Origin: Lepraria neglecta
Taxonomy: Eukaryota; Ascomycota; Lecanoromycetes; Lecanorales; Stereocaulaceae
DNA length: 64,000 bases
Direction: 5' to 3'
Assembly (NCBI GenBank): GCA_033220425.1
Contig: CM065647.1
Span: 1,674,001 to 1,738,000 of the forward strand
Of this stretch, positions 63,388 to 64,000 are shown one piece after another. Under the pieces are notes generated by a model that saw only the letters and a list, made by a program, of their open reading frames with translations, did not search any database and had not been told where the DNA came from. The first letter of the stretch is position 1. Each line of letters opens with the position of its first letter. Made by a program: the position numbers and the translations under genes.

Positions 63388-64000
63388 ATGGTGGACAGAG
63401 ATGAAGCTAATGCCCCCTTGATTGGGGAACATGAGCCCGCAACTTTCGAGAATGATGGCCACAGAATCTCGCAAGAGCATGATAACGCACCCCCGAGCGC
63501 CTTCATCTGGGCCTTGACGTTTGCGGCTGGTATCTCCGGTTTGCTGTTCGGCTATGAGTACAACTCCTCACTCCATTGCGTTCCATCTCAGACATCACTG
63601 ACCGTTGTCAGCACCGGAGTCATATCCTCGACCCTTGTCTCCATTGGGACTGACCTTGGACACCCTCTGAACACACTCGACAAGAGCCTCATCACATCCT
63701 GTACCAGCCTTGGTGCCTTGATTGCCAGCCCCATCACCAGTATCTTAGCAGACAGGTTTGGACGAAGAGCGATCATACTGGTGGCAGATGTTCTCTTCAT
63801 TGCTGGAGCGCTGGGGCAAGCGGTCACTGTTAGCGTGCCTGGGATGGTCGTAGGAAGGACGGTGGTTGGTTTCGCTGTTGGTGGGGCTAGCTTGGTCGTT
63901 CCACTGTATATCTCTGAGCTTTCACCTTCGGCTTCTAGGGGAAGACTCGTCACGCTGAGCATCTTGCTCATTACCCTCGGACAAGTGGTCGCGTACTTCA
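63388..64000 (+). CDS. MFS sugar/inositol transporter, N-terminal part (cut by window end)
   Basis: A major facilitator superfamily proton-coupled sugar or myo-inositol transporter of the plasma membrane. From the ATG at 63388 (MVDRDEANAPLIGEHEPATF) an acidic cytoplasmic N-terminus leads into TM1 (FIWALTFAAGISGLLFGYD). TM1 is split by the intron 63558..63611, and TGVISSTLVSIG follows. The loop 2-3 signature LADRFGRRAIIL (D-R-x-G-R-R) and PLYISELSPSASRGRL (PxYxxExxPxxxRG) are both present, as expected for the family. The frame is intact up to the window edge. Similarity is closest to Itr-type myo-inositol transporters, but the substrate is not certain. Confidence 0.9.
   Translation, partial: MVDRDEANAPLIGEHEPATFENDGHRISQEHDNAPPSAFIWALTFAAGISGLLFGYEYNSSLHCVPSQTSLTVVSTGVISSTLVSIGTDLGHPLNTLDKSLITSCTSLGALIASPITSILADRFGRRAIILVADVLFIAGALGQAVTVSVPGMVVGRTVVGFAVGGASLVVPLYISELSPSASRGRLVTLSILLITLGQVVAYF

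Overview
The window is nuclear DNA of a filamentous ascomycete (Pezizomycotina). Evidence: short GT-AG introns of about 44-140 nt, many with CTAAC or CTGAC branch sites; compact housekeeping genes in divergent and convergent pairs; and lineage-typical genes such as an Axl2 homologue, NLR-type STAND proteins, LaeA-like methyltransferase and P450 relics, GPI-anchored cysteine-rich proteins and a starch-binding glucoamylase. I cannot fix the class or genus from sequence alone.

Layout. 0.2-7.8 kb is conserved: TAF13, a mitochondrial PPR protein, the splicing factor Cwf18 and an SR-rich zinc-knuckle protein. 7.8-19.2 kb is accessory: a small inverted-repeat element, a decayed methyltransferase, a broken cytochrome P450, an intact alpha/beta hydrolase, a kinase-like protein, a possible zinc-ribbon mini-protein, and a gene-poor stretch with a relic chromodomain. 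19.8-23.2 kb is conserved (R3H-SUZ protein, MICOS subunit Mic12). 23.7-33.6 kb is an NLR island: a decayed NACHT-ankyrin gene and an apparently intact NB-ARC-TPR gene with about 16 nearly identical 42-residue repeats, separated by the gene for mitochondrial ribosomal protein bL17m. 34.5-46.1 kb is conserved: a Vtc5-like SPX protein, Mpp10, an Efm6-like methyltransferase, a GNAT acetyltransferase and Axl2. 46.4-51.7 kb is accessory: two head-to-head RING-finger paralogues, both damaged, and a phosphotransferase pseudogene. 52-64 kb is mostly metabolic or secretory: two cysteine-rich GPI-type proteins, glucoamylase, peroxisomal acyl-CoA oxidase, Vps29, alanine-glyoxylate aminotransferase, and the start of a sugar/inositol transporter that runs off the edge.

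How the genes relate. The housekeeping genes are functionally unrelated neighbours (transcription, splicing, ribosome biogenesis, mitochondria, retromer, polyphosphate). The accessory blocks look like sites of gene turnover: a probable eroded secondary-metabolism group at 8.9-14.1 kb and a self/non-self recognition (NLR) island at 23.7-33.6 kb. The strongest candidate for an interesting system is the NB-ARC-TPR NLR. Its repeat array looks homogenised, with variation confined to a few columns, and its short N-terminus resembles an amyloid signalling motif rather than an effector domain. I worked out exon structures by reading splice sites and checking that spliced lengths close in frame; no searches were run.
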